A DNA stretch of 64,000 bases from the NCBI GenBank assembly GCA_028641055.1, contig CM054057.1:403796814-403860813 (forward strand), written 5' to 3'. The notes below the pieces were generated by a model. It was not told the origin of the DNA. It did no database searches and worked only from the letters and a program-made list of their open reading frames with translations. Position numbers and translations under genes: made by a program. Below are positions 24,001-33,678 of this stretch, one piece after another; within the stretch, counting starts at the first letter, position 1, and each line of letters opens with the position of its first letter. The DNA is from Alopecurus myosuroides. Taxonomy: Eukaryota > Streptophyta > Magnoliopsida > Poales > Poaceae.

Positions 24001-24694
24001 AGACTATCTGGCCAGAAGGGTGGAACAGAGTTATTGACTTTTGAGCATAGTCAATTCTTGCTTTATTGGCCTTCAACCAATCCATACCAAGGATGACATC
24101 AATGTCAGAATTGCCAAGCAGTATAAGAGAAGCAAGGAATATGTGGCCTCCAATTAGGATTTGATTTTTGTGACTGATCTTGGAAGTTTGCATAGTTGCT
24201 CCAGGGGAGTTTACTACTAGCGGGGAACCCAAACCAACAAAAGGGAGTTTAATTGCTGTCGCAAAGATCTTTGACACGAAAGAATGTGATGCTCCGGTAT
24301 CAAACAACACTTTAGCTGGGTTAGAGTTTACGGGAAATGTACTGAGAACGACGTCAGGAGCTTCCTCAGCTTTGTCGATCTTGACATGATTCACCCTTGC
24401 GGTCCTCCCGACAGGCCTGTTGTTGGAGTTGAAGGCCTTAGGCAGGGGAGCGCGCACCATTGCCTGATTTGTGTTGGGACGAGGTGGTGGTGGAGGTAGC
24501 TGCCTCTGCGTGCACTTGTCAGCGTAGTGCCCCGTCTGCTTGCACTTGTAGCAAGTGACGACACGAGGAGGCCCTGGCCTTGGCTGCCCCATCGAAGCCC
24601 TCTGATCATGCATCTGAGCAGGGTTGGGTGGGCGGGGAGCGAAACCTGGAGAAGCTTGGGCGTATGGAGCCCGAGTGACAGAACCATTTGGCAC
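21029..24694 (-). CDS. pol: Pol polyprotein of element B (zinc knuckle, protease, RT, RNase H, integrase, chromodomain)
   Basis: The 1221-codon frame would replicate and integrate the element. In order: CCHC zinc knuckle [14 protein letters not shown] (residues 48-61, the gag tail); aspartic protease with DTGA (about 132); reverse transcriptase (about 300-480) with catalytic YLDD near 444; RNase H (about 560-680) beginning [10 protein letters not shown]; integrase (about 770-1070) with an HHCC zinc motif and a D, D, E triad seen in MDFVTG, SSDRGS and the QVERVN region; and a C-terminal chromodomain (about 1160-1221) ending in [11 protein letters not shown]. The chromodomain likely steers insertion to methylated-histone chromatin. 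All catalytic residues are present and there is no frameshift. The frame is shared with gag and separated from it only by a TAG at 24710-24712. The first Met is a formal start only; the natural product would be part of gag-pol. Confidence 0.95.
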   Translation of the reverse strand: MPNGSVTRAPYAQASPGFAPRPPNPAQMHDQRASMGQPRPGPPRVVTCYKCKQTGHYADKCTQRQLPPPPPRPNTNQAMVRAPLPKAFNSNNRPVGRTARVNHVKIDKAEEAPDVVLSTFPVNSNPAKVLFDTGASHSFVSKIFATAIKLPFVGLGSPLVVNSPGATMQTSKISHKNQILIGGHIFLASLILLGNSDIDVILGMDWLKANKARIDYAQKSITLFHPSGQIVYSPNESNSIQLCNLDAKPLPSLENVPVVCDFPDVFPEELPGMPPDRAVEFVIELEPGTAPISKHPYKIGTLELKLLNKQIDMYMEKGYIQPSSSAWGCPTLFVAKKDHTERLVVDYRPLNEKTIKNKYPITRIDDLFDQLAGASIFSKLDLRMGYHQIKIRKEDIPKTAFTTRYGLYEFTVMSFGLTNAPETFSRLMNSIFHEYLGKFVVVYLDDILVYSKSEEEHEEHLCLTLMKLHEHRLFAKFSKCEFWIPEVAYLGHVISAKGIAIDPEKVKAIVDWKPPKTVKQVRSFLGLASYCRRFVQNFSKIAKPLTDLTKKDKKFVWSPQCDESFNLLKAKLTSTPVLVGPDPTKPFQIFCDASLQGLGAVLMQERQVVAYASRQLNAHELNYPTHDLELATVVFALKKWRQYLLGNRTEIFSDHKSLKYIFTQPDLNLRQRRWIEKIKDFDLTISYTSGKANVMADALSRKSYCNNLMIMESQPPLHEEFQKLNLGLVPQGYLANLTASPTLEDKIRSEQLRDAEIKKMVEHIKEGKEKFKSFSIDDKGTVFFEGRIAVPQVQILKDVILKEAHETPLSIHPGSTKMYQDLKTLYWCPGMKREIAQYVSECDVCQRVKVVHQKTSSLLQPLKIPAWKWDMIEMDFVTGFPKSKKGNDAIFVVIDRLTKVAHFFPVKETISASQLAELYTAKIVPLHGVPLEISSDRGSIFTSHFWKSFQEALGTKLLFSTAYHPQSQGQVERVNQILEDMLRACGLSFGMKWEECLPYAEFSYNNSFQASLGMAPFEALYGRRCRSPINWSGAGERSLLGPDIVKEAEEKVRIIRDNLKIAQSRQKSYYDSKHRDMIYAPGDKAYLRVTPLRGTHRFGVKGKLAPRYIGPFNILSRRAENAYRLELPEKLSKVHDVFHVSQLKRCFKDPGRAVDHDSIELQEDLSYEEHPIRILDETERKTRNKSTKFLKVQWSHHSDKEATWETEEDLRKKYRDLFSSQ

Positions 24695-24709
24695 CCATAT
24701 GCGGCGCTT

Positions 24710-25420
24710 CTACGGAGGGGTGGTCATGTCGGAGGAGGAACCACCCTCACGCGAGTGCTTGCGAGACTCCTCGAACGCCTTGCGCCCATTTTCTTCATTG
24801 AGCGCGGTGTTAACGAGCTCCTCGAAGTTGTTGGCCTTGATATTGGTGAGTGCGTACTTGAGTTCCGGGTTAAAACCTCTGCGGAACCTTGCCATCTTCT
24901 TAGCCTCAGTGGACACCTCATCACCAGCGTAACGAGCGAGGCGATTGAACTCACTCTGATAGCCAATGACGTCCGACTTGCCCTGCTTGAGTGAGCAAAA
25001 CTCTTCACGCATCCTTTCCATGAGACCATCTGGAATGTGGTGCTTCAGGAAGGCTTCCTTGAAACAAACCCACGTGATTGGAAAGCCAGCTCTCATGGCC
25101 TGGTAGTTTTCCCACCATGTAGCTGCCTGACCCTTCAGCAGATAGGAGGCATACTTGACCTTGTCTTCCTCAGCAACGTGAGCAATCTCCAGAGCCTTAG
25201 CTATCTCACGTATCCAGTCATCAGCGTCCAGAGGCTCGCGTGTGGCCACGAAAGCTCTCGGACCTAGACTGAGGAACTCCTTGATGCTGACCCGTGGAGC
25301 ATTCTTGTTGTTGTGCTGGTTAGTCTGAAACTGGGCCATCTGCGCCATGACTTGGGTCATCTGAGTCAACAGCTCCGTGATTAGCGGTGGCTCAGGCGGG
25401 TTGTTCCTTGTTGGCAGCAT
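24710..25420 (-). CDS. gag: Gag capsid part of element B, ending at an in-frame TAG
   Basis: The 236-residue product starts MLPTRNNPPEP and contains the Ty3-type capsid (Retrotrans_gag) region at about residues 55-200, with the WI-REI and ATWWENY signatures typical of this family. Gag assembles the virus-like particle in the cytoplasm and binds the genomic RNA. The frame ends at TAG (24710-24712) shortly after a Ser/Gly-rich linker; the zinc knuckle that should belong to gag lies beyond the stop in the same frame. In related chromoviruses gag and pol are normally one uninterrupted frame. The stop is therefore either an inactivating point mutation or a readthrough site. The start is chosen as the first Met after the stop-rich 209-base gap to the upstream ORF. 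Confidence 0.92.
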   Translation of the reverse strand: MLPTRNNPPEPPLITELLTQMTQVMAQMAQFQTNQHNNKNAPRVSIKEFLSLGPRAFVATREPLDADDWIREIAKALEIAHVAEEDKVKYASYLLKGQAATWWENYQAMRAGFPITWVCFKEAFLKHHIPDGLMERMREEFCSLKQGKSDVIGYQSEFNRLARYAGDEVSTEAKKMARFRRGFNPELKYALTNIKANNFEELVNTALNEENGRKAFEESRKHSREGGSSSDMTTPP

Positions 25421-25629
25421 CCTGAATGGAAATGCATTTTAGCACAACAATAGAAAAGGATAGACTTGGAAACCGAAAGAGAGATTATTCCGACGCATGA
25501 ATAGATAACCAACAGGTACATCATCACATGTTCAAATACATCAGAATATCCAACACACCATAAATGGTTCAAATGCCAAAGGATAACTAAACATAGCTAA
25601 GAATGGATACATCGGTACTCCCATGCTCA

Positions 25630-26511
25630 TCACGCAGGACGGCGGCTAGGAGTACGGCGAGAGGTACGGTGAGGAGCACGCACACGAAAGTAGGTAGAAC
25701 GACGATCCACATAGATCTGACGTGGTCTGAGAGCGACTCTAGGTGTGGTGAAGTACATAGCGTCGACTCCCTGTGCTCCAAAGCGGGGAATCCCAGTGTA
25801 ACCAGCACCGAGGTTAAGGAGTGGACCTCTGATCGGCTCGTAACCTCCAGCATCTGGCAGACGACGACCAACTGGCTGATCGAAACGTGCAAAGCGCTCG
25901 TCTCCCACAAAGTCTGTGGTGTAAGTCGCCAGACGAGTCAAAGCAAGGTAGAGCTGCTCTCTGACTGAAGCCAACTTCTGAGATAGTGTGCTGGCAACTG
26001 CGTCGCTGTGCCTCACAAACTGAGCGGTGGTGTGCAGACTGGAGTTATCATGCTCGTAGACATCCAAGTTGTCGTAGAGAGTGAAGTGAGCTCCCTCCGA
26101 AGTGATGTAACCACGGGGGATGTGGCGATAGATAGAATCGTCAAATCCCCAGTAGTCAGCACGAAGGACGGTGAGACTCACATAAGCTGCCTGCTGCACA
26201 GCCATATCCACTGTGGAACCTACTGCCTCATAGCGGTGGACAACGCTCATGCCATCATCTGACAGAATGTAGACGATAGCCTGGTAGTAGGTCTGGTCAA
26301 ACTCTCGCTGCTGCTCATAGACCTGGTACTCTGGTGCCCAACGGAACCCCAGAAAAGTGACCATGTCTCTCAGCATCTCCGGATAACCGGCAGTGCTCTC
26401 GCAACGAGTCATACGAACCACCTGCAGGTAGAACCTGAGATCCATCTGCAGATGATCGGTGAAGTTTTGATTAGACGCGGGTAGAAGAACTGAAGTGGCA
26501 AGCAACAACAA
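25630..26511 (-). CDS. Extra 293-aa ORF upstream of gag, dsRBD-like fold predicted
   Basis: This uninterrupted frame lies between the primer site and gag, on the same strand but in a different frame, 209 bases ahead of gag. It starts at 26511 or more conservatively at the inner Met at 26445 (MDLRFYLQ). I know no standard retrotransposon domain here. Residues about 43-120 read like a double-stranded-RNA-binding domain: helix (YPEMLRDMVTFLGF), strands around APEYQVYEQ and TYYQAIVYIL, then VGSTVDMAVQQAAYVSLTVL, which resembles the closing helix. The usual Lys pair of that helix is absent, so RNA binding may be weak and protein pairing more likely. The last 40 residues are Arg-rich. Extra ORFs occur in some plant LTR retrotransposons. 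The long intact frame argues for recent selection in the family. Confidence 0.8.
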   Translation of the reverse strand: MLLLATSVLLPASNQNFTDHLQMDLRFYLQVVRMTRCESTAGYPEMLRDMVTFLGFRWAPEYQVYEQQREFDQTYYQAIVYILSDDGMSVVHRYEAVGSTVDMAVQQAAYVSLTVLRADYWGFDDSIYRHIPRGYITSEGAHFTLYDNLDVYEHDNSSLHTTAQFVRHSDAVASTLSQKLASVREQLYLALTRLATYTTDFVGDERFARFDQPVGRRLPDAGGYEPIRGPLLNLGAGYTGIPRFGAQGVDAMYFTTPRVALRPRQIYVDRRSTYFRVRAPHRTSRRTPSRRPA

Positions 26512-26970
26512 GGTTTCAACGGATGAAAAGGATGTTGAGAAGAATAGGATATCGAAGCAACATCGGGAAACACGAGACCAAACACTCCTGAGGTACTACG
26601 GAAAACCCATCCAGGCTTCTAAAGGATAAATATCTACTTCTTAAGGAATAGAGGATCTGCTTCCGGGGCTTACACGCCTCCGTTCTCAATAGTGAGTAGG
26701 CAACATGATAAATCATGTCACAACCACCTCCATTCCTATGGTCTAGTAGATATACTATCCTAGAGAAACCAGGATACGTGAAATCCTAACTTGAAAGTTT
26801 AGGTGAGGAGAGAAAACAACGTTGCACTTCCTTACCAGAAAAGGGAGGGTGGGTCGGGAAAGAAATAAAAGAACAGAATTCCTACTCTCACGTTTCATTT
26901 TTCCTATATAGCTACAAAATAGTTTCTAGACTCAACTGCGACTAGTAAAAAGGGATCCTAAAGGCAGACA
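26512..26970 (-). promoter_or_regulatory. 5' leader of element B internal domain
   Basis: These roughly 460 bases separate the primer site from the extra ORF in the sense direction. I see no ORF of note and no clear structure. The RNA packaging signal of LTR elements commonly lies in this part, but nothing in the sequence identifies it. Confidence 0.45.
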
Positions 26971-26983
26971 TGCTCTGATACCA
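26971..26983 (-). promoter_or_regulatory. Primer binding site of element B (initiator tRNA-Met type)
   Basis: The minus strand reads TGGTATCAGAGCA two bases after the 5' LTR end. Confidence 0.9.
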
Positions 26984-29704
26984 TTTGTCGCACCCGGACT
27001 TCTAGAGGATGCTCACAGTCAGCTAAACAGTAGAACAAATGGCTTACGGGGCATACCGGCACCCGCATCTCAATATGAGCAGGCCAACACGTAAACGTGT
27101 GACAACCATTCTCTACTATCCATCGTCTGCGTAAACCATCCCATAGAAATCAGGACACTTCCGTTGACGTACTTCATAACATACACACATGGTACGTCAA
27201 CGGCATTAGAACAACTGATATCACAACATATCTCTAAGACACAAAAGATTGAAATAAGTTGCAAATAGCTCTCACTAGAGCAGAGATAGCAAATACAATC
27301 ATCTAGAGGACACATGTCCCAACAATTCATCATTACAACACAGCGGAAGCATCCAAAGTGTCTGAGTACAGACAAGATCCAAATAGGCCTAAGAGGCCGG
27401 AAACAAAAAGACGGAGCCCATCCACGCTGTGTCGGATCCTGCCCGGGTCCGCTATCTACTCGTCAGCAGCCTCGTCGTACTCCACGTAGTAGCCACCAGG
27501 GGGATCCCCGGAAACGTAGTCTGCGGAAACCACAGCCCCAAAGGGGTCAGTACATAAACGTACTGGCAAGCAAGACTCACAAGATACCATAGTGTACCCG
27601 GCAACACCAAGTACAGATGCTTTGGGTTCAACGGAAGAATAGGTGTTACAAAAGTGCGGCAGCAGGCTGCTCTACCCAACTACAGAAACACGCTACAACT
27701 TCCGGCTAAAAGAGAGGGATAAGATAGCGTATCGTAACCAACTACTACTAATCTCAAACAAACCCATCGTGGATCTCGCCCCTTATCCAAAGAAGCAATC
27801 CGAGGATAACTCACACAGTTGGATTAATGATGGGTCAAGTTGTTGTGTCAATAAGACTATTACTAGTCAAGTTATCATTAGTTAGGTGTAAGTTGTTCTG
27901 AGTACTTGTTAGCCAGTACTTGCCGACTACAAAAGTTCCACCCTGGCCTCGGGTTCGTACCTACATATGCGTGCATCAAATGGAAAGCCCGAACTAAGGG
28001 TGGCGATTTGGACGAGATGCGAATCGAATCAAATTGAGGGGGGCGCCCATACACGCTTCCCACATGCGGATAGTACGCTCATCATGGATCAGTAGACAAG
28101 ACCCTTTTCCTAATTAGGGTCGACACTAGCAGGCCTCAAAACCACGCCGGGCCTCCTGCCGGTGCCTTATCTTCACATTAGCATTACCTCAAACATTAAC
28201 AGGTTGATTGTTTAAACATCGAGCCCCAGAATATAATAAATATGGTAACAGAAATAACATACATCAGACTCGAGCATAAACAACCCTAAGCAAGCTAGTA
28301 AGACACAGGCAACAAGCAATGGGGTATAGGTGTGGAGGTGAGGCTATATCAGGGTTAAAGGATAACATGTGATAGGATCGAACACAAGCAACGATTCATA
28401 AGGCTAGCAGAATAGACAACGGAAAGTATCGATAACCAGTGTGGAAAGGACACAATGGTTCATGTGAGTGAATACTTGCCTGCAAACTCAGCAGCCTGGT
28501 ACTGAGCTAACTCCTCAGAAGTAGTGTCGTAAACCTCGTCTGTCTCAACGTCGTCGTCTATTCGGGAAGAAGCAAACAAACAACGCAGAGAGACAAACAA
28601 TCAATAACATGGCATAATGCACAGTCATGGGATGATGCATGACAATTTAACTGATGCATCAAAATAAGATAGTTGACATGGTAACATAATTAAATGGACC
28701 CATATGCAATTTTGGTTGCATATGGAAAGCCCATGAATTAAGGTTGAAATAGTTGTTCTACAACTAACCATCATGTGAAAGTGGATTAGCATGATGCATG
28801 GATGAGGAAAACAGAAAGAGAACAACAATAGCTTCAATTTGAAATAAGGTTTACCAAGTTTGGAATTTACTTATTAAGTTATGGAAATTTGCTTCTTAAA
28901 GGAGTTACACAAGCATTTGTTGTTTTCACCAATTTTAATTGTTCAAAATAAATAACAAAATTCATATTTATAAAGAACACAAAATTTTAGGTGGAATACA
29001 TGTTTCACTTGTTGAAAAAGGATTTAGAATAAATTAATTATGAATTAAACAAGTTTAAACAAGATTTAAATGAATTTAATGCAATTATGAATTTATTTGA
29101 TTTTTTATTTGTTCAAAACATTAATTAAAATTGATATTTGAAAAGATTATAATTTTCTGCTTTGAAAACATATTTTATATGTTCAAAAAGAATTTAATTT
29201 GACCAAGTTATGAATTTAGCAATTTTAAATGATTTAAACAAGGTTTAAATTATTTAACTAATTTTAATTATTCAAAACATGAAACAAAGTTATATTTGAA
29301 ATGGTGGTTTAATTTGACATGGAAAACATGAAATAGTTATGAAATTAACCAAATTGGAAAAGAGTTGTTTGAATTTGAAATTTGAAAACATTTGAAATGT
29401 TCAAAACAGAAAACAAATGATTTAAAAAGGTAGAGAATTAAATTTGGTTCAGATTACATATTTTATTTGTATTATTCGGATGTGTTATGCAATTTTTATA
29501 AAGGTTTGAAATTTAGGGATTAATCTGTAAATAAAATGGATTTAAATTAAAAGAAAAAGGCCAGAAACGAGTTACACCTCGCAGTGGCCTAGCCTGGGCC
29601 ACTGACGAGGGGGGCCCATGGGCCACGGAGGCGCGCGTGTGTGCGCGTGGCAGCAGAGCCGCTGACAGAGGGCCCCGTCTGTCAGCATTTGATGGTAAAA
29701 AGGG

Positions 29705-29795
29705 TGGGTTTTTATTCCGCGGAAGGCAGGGATCGAACCCTGGCCGCGGGTTCGCGCGAACAGGGCTGCTGCCACTGCGCTGGCTCGAGTTTCTT
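29705..29795 (-). other. tRNA-like A-box/B-box module in B 5' LTR
   Basis: The B box GGTTCGATCC (29739-29730) is intact. The A box reads CAGCGCAGTGG (29782-29772), one base off the 3' LTR copy. Spacing is 43 nt as in tRNA genes. The module lies about 560-620 bases downstream of the TATA candidate in sense. Confidence 0.5.
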
Positions 29796-30340
29796 GTCAG
29801 TATAGCGTGCGTGGGGAGGTTGAGGTTCAGAAAGCGCGCGTGTAACTGAAACTGTAAGTTTCAGGTTGCTGAAACTCTACAGAACGGAGGCATTCGCTGG
29901 CGGCGAGCTGCTGCTGTTCACGGTGGCGGCTGGTCGTGGTTGCGGGTGTGTCCAGGGGTGGTGCGTGTGCTTGCCTATGCAGGGAGGAACATAGAGAGGG
30001 AGGTGGACGTCGTGGTGCTTACGGGCATTGCAGGTGAAGCAGAGGCTCGGGGAAGGTGGACCTCGCCGGCGATAGAGGCACGGACGGCGTCGTCGATGCA
30101 GTGGCCCTCCGTGTTCGCTGTGGTCTCGAGGGGGTAGAGGAAACCGTGGGGAGGCGATTCCCGCTGCTAGTCAGGCCTGAGGTGGACCATCGCGGCGGCG
30201 ATCGCCGGAGTTAAGAGGTGGTGGTTCTCGGAATTCAGAGGCAGAGAGGGAGGAGCAGAGGGAGGAAGGAGAAAAGAATGTCGACGGCGGCACGAGGAAG
30301 TGGAGAGAGAGGAGAGCTAGGGCAGAGGGGGAAGGACTAG

Positions 30341-30353
30341 GGCAGATATAAGG
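30341..30353 (-). promoter_or_regulatory. TATA-box candidate in B 5' LTR
   Basis: The minus strand reads CCTTATATCTGCCC at the head of a CT-rich, leader-like GC patch. This copy, in the 5' LTR, is the one that would drive the full-length RNA through extra ORF, gag and pol. Confidence 0.55.
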
Positions 30354-31183
30354 AGGAGGGGGAGGAGCTCGGCCGTTCCTCCTCTTCTCTGTCGACGTGG
30401 ATGCGCCCGATGGCGTGCCGTACGAAGGTAGGAGAAAAGGGAGGGGGTAGCAGGCCGTGGGTTAGGTGGGCTGGGCCTGCTGCCTCTCCCTCTGCGTTTC
30501 TTTTTTTTTCCTGTTTAACTGTTTCTGTTTTTTTTTTGCAGAAATAGAATAGGAAGAAAAGAGTGGGTATTTGGGGTTGGAAAAATTAGGAAAAAAAATG
30601 TATGAGTTATTTATTATAAAAACAACAATGTGCAACCTTTTGTTTCCCAAATTTTTTAATTTATGTTGCCGTTTGGAAATTAATTGAATTTAATTGAATT
30701 TGATATTAATTGAATTATTGAAAGCAATAATTTAAACTAGTTTGAACTTACAACTTTAATGGAAACAATTTAATTGCCTTGATTTGAATATTCATTTGGA
30801 AAATGTAACATCACAAGTTTGCAAACTTTTGTTTTTCAAATATTTCAAATTAGTTGATGTTTGTATTTTAATTGAATTTGAGCACGTTTGATATTAATTG
30901 AAACATGGAAAAGAAGCAATTTAAAAGGTTTGAACTTCCAAGTTATTGGAAACAAAATAATGTTTTGATTTGAAATTTTCATTTGAAAAATTGTGACAGC
31001 ACAAGTATGAAACAAATATTTGAATATTGCTTGAATTTCAAATGGGAAAACAAGGGAAAAACAGATGGAAACAAATGGAAAACAAATGCCAAAACAAATG
31101 CAATGATGATGTCATGATGCAAAACATAAATAAAACAAGAAAACAAACATTCTAGGGGTTGTTTTCATAATTGGGATGTTACA

Positions 31184-31188
31184 AAGTA
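31184..31188. repeat. Target site duplication of B, right copy
   Basis: AAGTA, identical to 16500-16504. Confidence 0.93.
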
Positions 31189-31837
31189 TCAATTTCATCA
31201 AACAATGTATGAGTTAAAGAGTTATTCTCATTGGGAGGTAGACATGGGTAGCTCCATTCTTCCTCCTCTTGATCATCACTCTCCTCCTCTTTTTCATCCA
31301 ATGAGCTTCCAGGTTCAGCAGATTCTTCTTCCATAGGTTCCTGCAAGGCATTAGTCTCCTCCTTATGTTGAGATCATTTATTAAGATATTCCATTATGTA
31401 GTAATTACAATCCTTGTAATTATCAAACAATATTCAAGTATAGCATAAATCTCATATTTATAAGGCGCATCATCAATACTTTCAAGTAAATAGGCAATTT
31501 CGAATGCACCCTTCCAAGCAATAAATTCTTCAATTTGGTCCACATCACATAATTCATAATTTCCCTTAACATAAGAAGATATGGTAACTTCATCATTATA
31601 CTCACACTGAAAAGGGAGGTGTTTATACCTTCTACAACAGCAAGATTTATCAAAGCAATAAGTAACATTATAAGTAGAGCACAAGTTTTTAGCATAGTCA
31701 TGCAATTTATTAATTTGCTCCCATAAGTGTATTCTTTTTTGTGACAAGCGGTACTCCTTATAATAACTTTGTTGTTCATCTATGAACCCACCTTGCCTAT
31801 AAGATCTAGTTTCAAAGACATCAAGCATTGATAGCAA
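31189..31837 (-). pseudogene. D-encoded uncharacterised ORF, 5' part
   Basis: The minus-strand frame starts at 31837 with MLSMLDVFETRSYRQGG and stays open to 31394. A stop and frame changes follow, but related coding sequence continues to the B insertion at 31189. The visible part is polar, Tyr- and Cys-rich (a CCCRRY motif near residue 65) and acidic toward the end, with no known domain. It begins about 185 bases after D's 5' LTR, the usual place for gag, yet shows no capsid or zinc-knuckle features. The protein family seems to recur in Triticeae non-autonomous gypsy elements, as I remember them. Its 3' part is at 15788-16499. Confidence 0.5.
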
Positions 31838-31993
31838 GCATAATAAAGCAAAAAATAACAGCTAGAATAAAAACTAATTTTTTGTGTTTTTGGTAAAGAG
31901 AAGAAAACAAGACAAAATAAAATAAACTAACCAAAACAAAAACAAAGTAAAGAGATTGGAAGTGTGAGACTCCCCTTGCAGAAACTCTCTTCC

Positions 31994-32010
31994 CCCCGGC
32001 AACGGCGCCA
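31994..32010 (-). promoter_or_regulatory. Primer binding site of element D (tRNA-Asp type)
   Basis: The minus strand reads TGGCGCCGTTGCCGGGG, complementary to the 3' end of plant tRNA-Asp, 11 bases after the 5' LTR. This primer choice is typical of Athila and Tat gypsy lineages and differs from A, B and C. Confidence 0.88.
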
Positions 32011-32021
32011 GAAAAATAGCT

Positions 32022-33607
32022 TGATGGTGCAGATCTTGCACTCGTTCGAAGACCCCAAGAGGAAGGTATGATGAGCACATCAGCAGTTTTCCCTCACTGA
32101 GAAACCAAGGTTTAATCGACCAGTAGGAGGAAGGAGTAACTTTAGAAGGTTGAAGCAGCTGAGATGGCAGGGCGCACTACTGTAGAAGCAACATGGAACC
32201 TACACAACACAATCAAATCACTTTGCCCCATCGAAGCAGTGAGGTTGTCAATCTCACCGGTTTTGCTGAACACAAAGAGGTTAAACATATGGTGTGGAAA
32301 ACAGTATGAAAGCAGTCTGAGAGCATTAGGTGTTTTATCCGTATGAGGAGAAAGGACCGGGGTCCACAGTTCACTAGTGGTGTCTCTCCGTGAAAGATAA
32401 ATAACATGTGTGGTGAACAAATTACAGCTGGGCAATTGATAGAAATGAACGTTGCACCGTACTGCATATCCAAGACATAAAGATTACTATGTGATTCATG
32501 CAGGAATTACAATAAGATACATAGACCGTTATCCAACTGCATCTATGACTTAAAATGCACCCTTCGAATATCATCCAAAAAAACATTGGGCATTAAGTCG
32601 CAAGCAATAGATAATCGAAGTAAGAAAAGTGTGTAATGTAAAAAATAACATCATCCTTAGAGAAAGCATTTTTGTTTTCTCCCTAATGTCAACAACACAT
32701 CCTCCACCCGTCACGTTTCTGTCACCCGAGCATGGATAAAAAGGAGGCATGAACCCACTATCGAGCATAAATACTCCCTCTTGGAGTAACTAGCATCTAC
32801 TTAGCCAGAAAATGTACTAACAACGGAAAGCATGCAAGATCATAAATAACATATGCACGGAGATAACATGATAAAATGATAATCAGAAGACATAGCATTC
32901 AACATTCATCAGATCCCAGCAAACACAACATGTAGCATTACATAGAGATGATCTTGATCATATTAGGCAGCTCACAAGATCTAAACATGAGGCACATAGT
33001 GGAGAGAACAAACATCTAGATACTGCTATGGACCAGTAGTCCAGGGATGAACTACTCACACATCACTTCGGAGGAGGGCATGGTGGTGTAGACCCCTCCG
33101 GTGATGATTTCCACCTCCGGCAGAGTGCAAGGGAGAGCTCCAGAACCCTCCCGATCTCGGGATGACGGTGACGGCGGCCTCGGATGTTTCTCGGAAAAAA
33201 GTGGGATATCTTTAGGGTTTATGCCTCGGGGGGAATAAATAGTCGAAAGGGCACATGCGGTGGAGACTCAGGGGCTCCACAGCACCCCTGGCGCGGCCAA
33301 GGTGGCCCGCGCCACCCTATGGTGGGGGCCCCCTAAGGCCCCCCTGCGGGTCTCTTCAGGACTACGTGGAACCTCCGGGATTTCTAAGACTTTCGGGCTT
33401 GAAGTTCTCCAATTCCGAAAATATTTCCAGAACAACTTTTCTGAAACTAAAAACAGCAAAAAACAGGGAACTAGATCTATGGCATCTTGTCAATAGGTTA
33501 GGTCGGAAAATCGATAAAAATGACATAAAATGTATAGCAAACAGTTGGGAAACAATAAGAAAACAGCATGGAACATCAGAAATTATGGATACGTTTATGA
33601 CGTATCA
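32022..33607 (-). repeat. 5' LTR of element D
   Basis: The 1586-bp LTR has sense start TGATACGTCATAAA at 33607 and end CACCATCA at 32022. It pairs with 11358-12940. ORFs of about 100-140 codons in the GC-rich patch (33255-33500) are shadows of base composition. Confidence 0.85.
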
Positions 33608-33678
33608 TTATCCAAACCTTATCTTTCTTTCAAGCCTTCCCAAATCTCGGGACGAGATTCCTTTTAAGGGTGGTAGTC
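33608..33678 (+). mobile_element. Internal domain int1 of element A1 (right part) with polypurine tract
   Basis: This is the remainder of int1 after D, starting with the target duplication copy TTATC (33608-33612) and ending at LTR2. It includes the true polypurine tract TTAAGGGTGGTAG at 33664-33676. Its sequence aligns with 40266-40336 in int2. Confidence 0.75.

Larger units (their letters stand above)
16505..31183 (-). mobile_element. Element B: near-complete Tekay/Del-type gypsy chromovirus
   Basis: B is 14.7 kb on the minus strand: 5' LTR 26986-31183, initiator tRNA-Met primer site 26971-26983, extra ORF 26511-25630, gag 25420-24710, zinc knuckle/protease/RT/RNase H/integrase/chromodomain 24694-21029, polypurine tract 20992-21005, 3' LTR 16505-20991. 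LTR ends form short inverted repeats (TGTAACATCCC ... GGGTGCGACA). Very long LTRs, a C-terminal chromodomain and the RT sequence style place it in the Tekay (Del) lineage. It is inserted in D's ORF with a perfect 5-bp target duplication. A single in-frame TAG splits gag from the rest. Confidence 0.92.
26986..31183 (-). repeat. 5' LTR of element B (4.20 kb)
   Basis: In sense it starts TGTAACATCCC at 31183 and ends GGGTGCGACA at 26986. It lacks 256 bp (junction at 27921) and 29 bp (junction near 29333) found in the 3' LTR, and otherwise matches it closely. It carries the promoter that would start B's genomic RNA. Short ORFs inside are not called. Confidence 0.93.
11358..33607 (-). mobile_element. 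Element D: non-autonomous Athila-like gypsy, carrying nested element B
   Basis: D lies on the minus strand. Its 5' LTR is 32022-33607, primer site 31994-32010, internal domain 31993-31189 plus 16499-12941, polypurine tract 12941-12955 and 3' LTR 11358-12940. B (16505-31183) interrupts it. Without B, D is about 7.6 kb with about 4.4 kb internal sequence. It encodes an uncharacterised ORF but no recognisable gag, protease, polymerase or integrase. Both LTRs begin TGATACGTCATAAA in the sense direction and end CACCATCA. The two LTRs differ at many positions and by small indels, so D is clearly older than B and C. Confidence 0.85.

Noticed and set aside
24527..24994. 155-codon plus-strand ORF antisense to gag-pol, and other antisense ORFs at 21989-24389 and 25603-26262
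   Set aside because: They are shadows of the strongly coding minus strand of element B.
25587..25910. 107-codon minus-strand ORF overlapping the extra ORF of B in another frame
   Set aside because: It is fully inside the better supported 293-codon frame and shows no features of its own.
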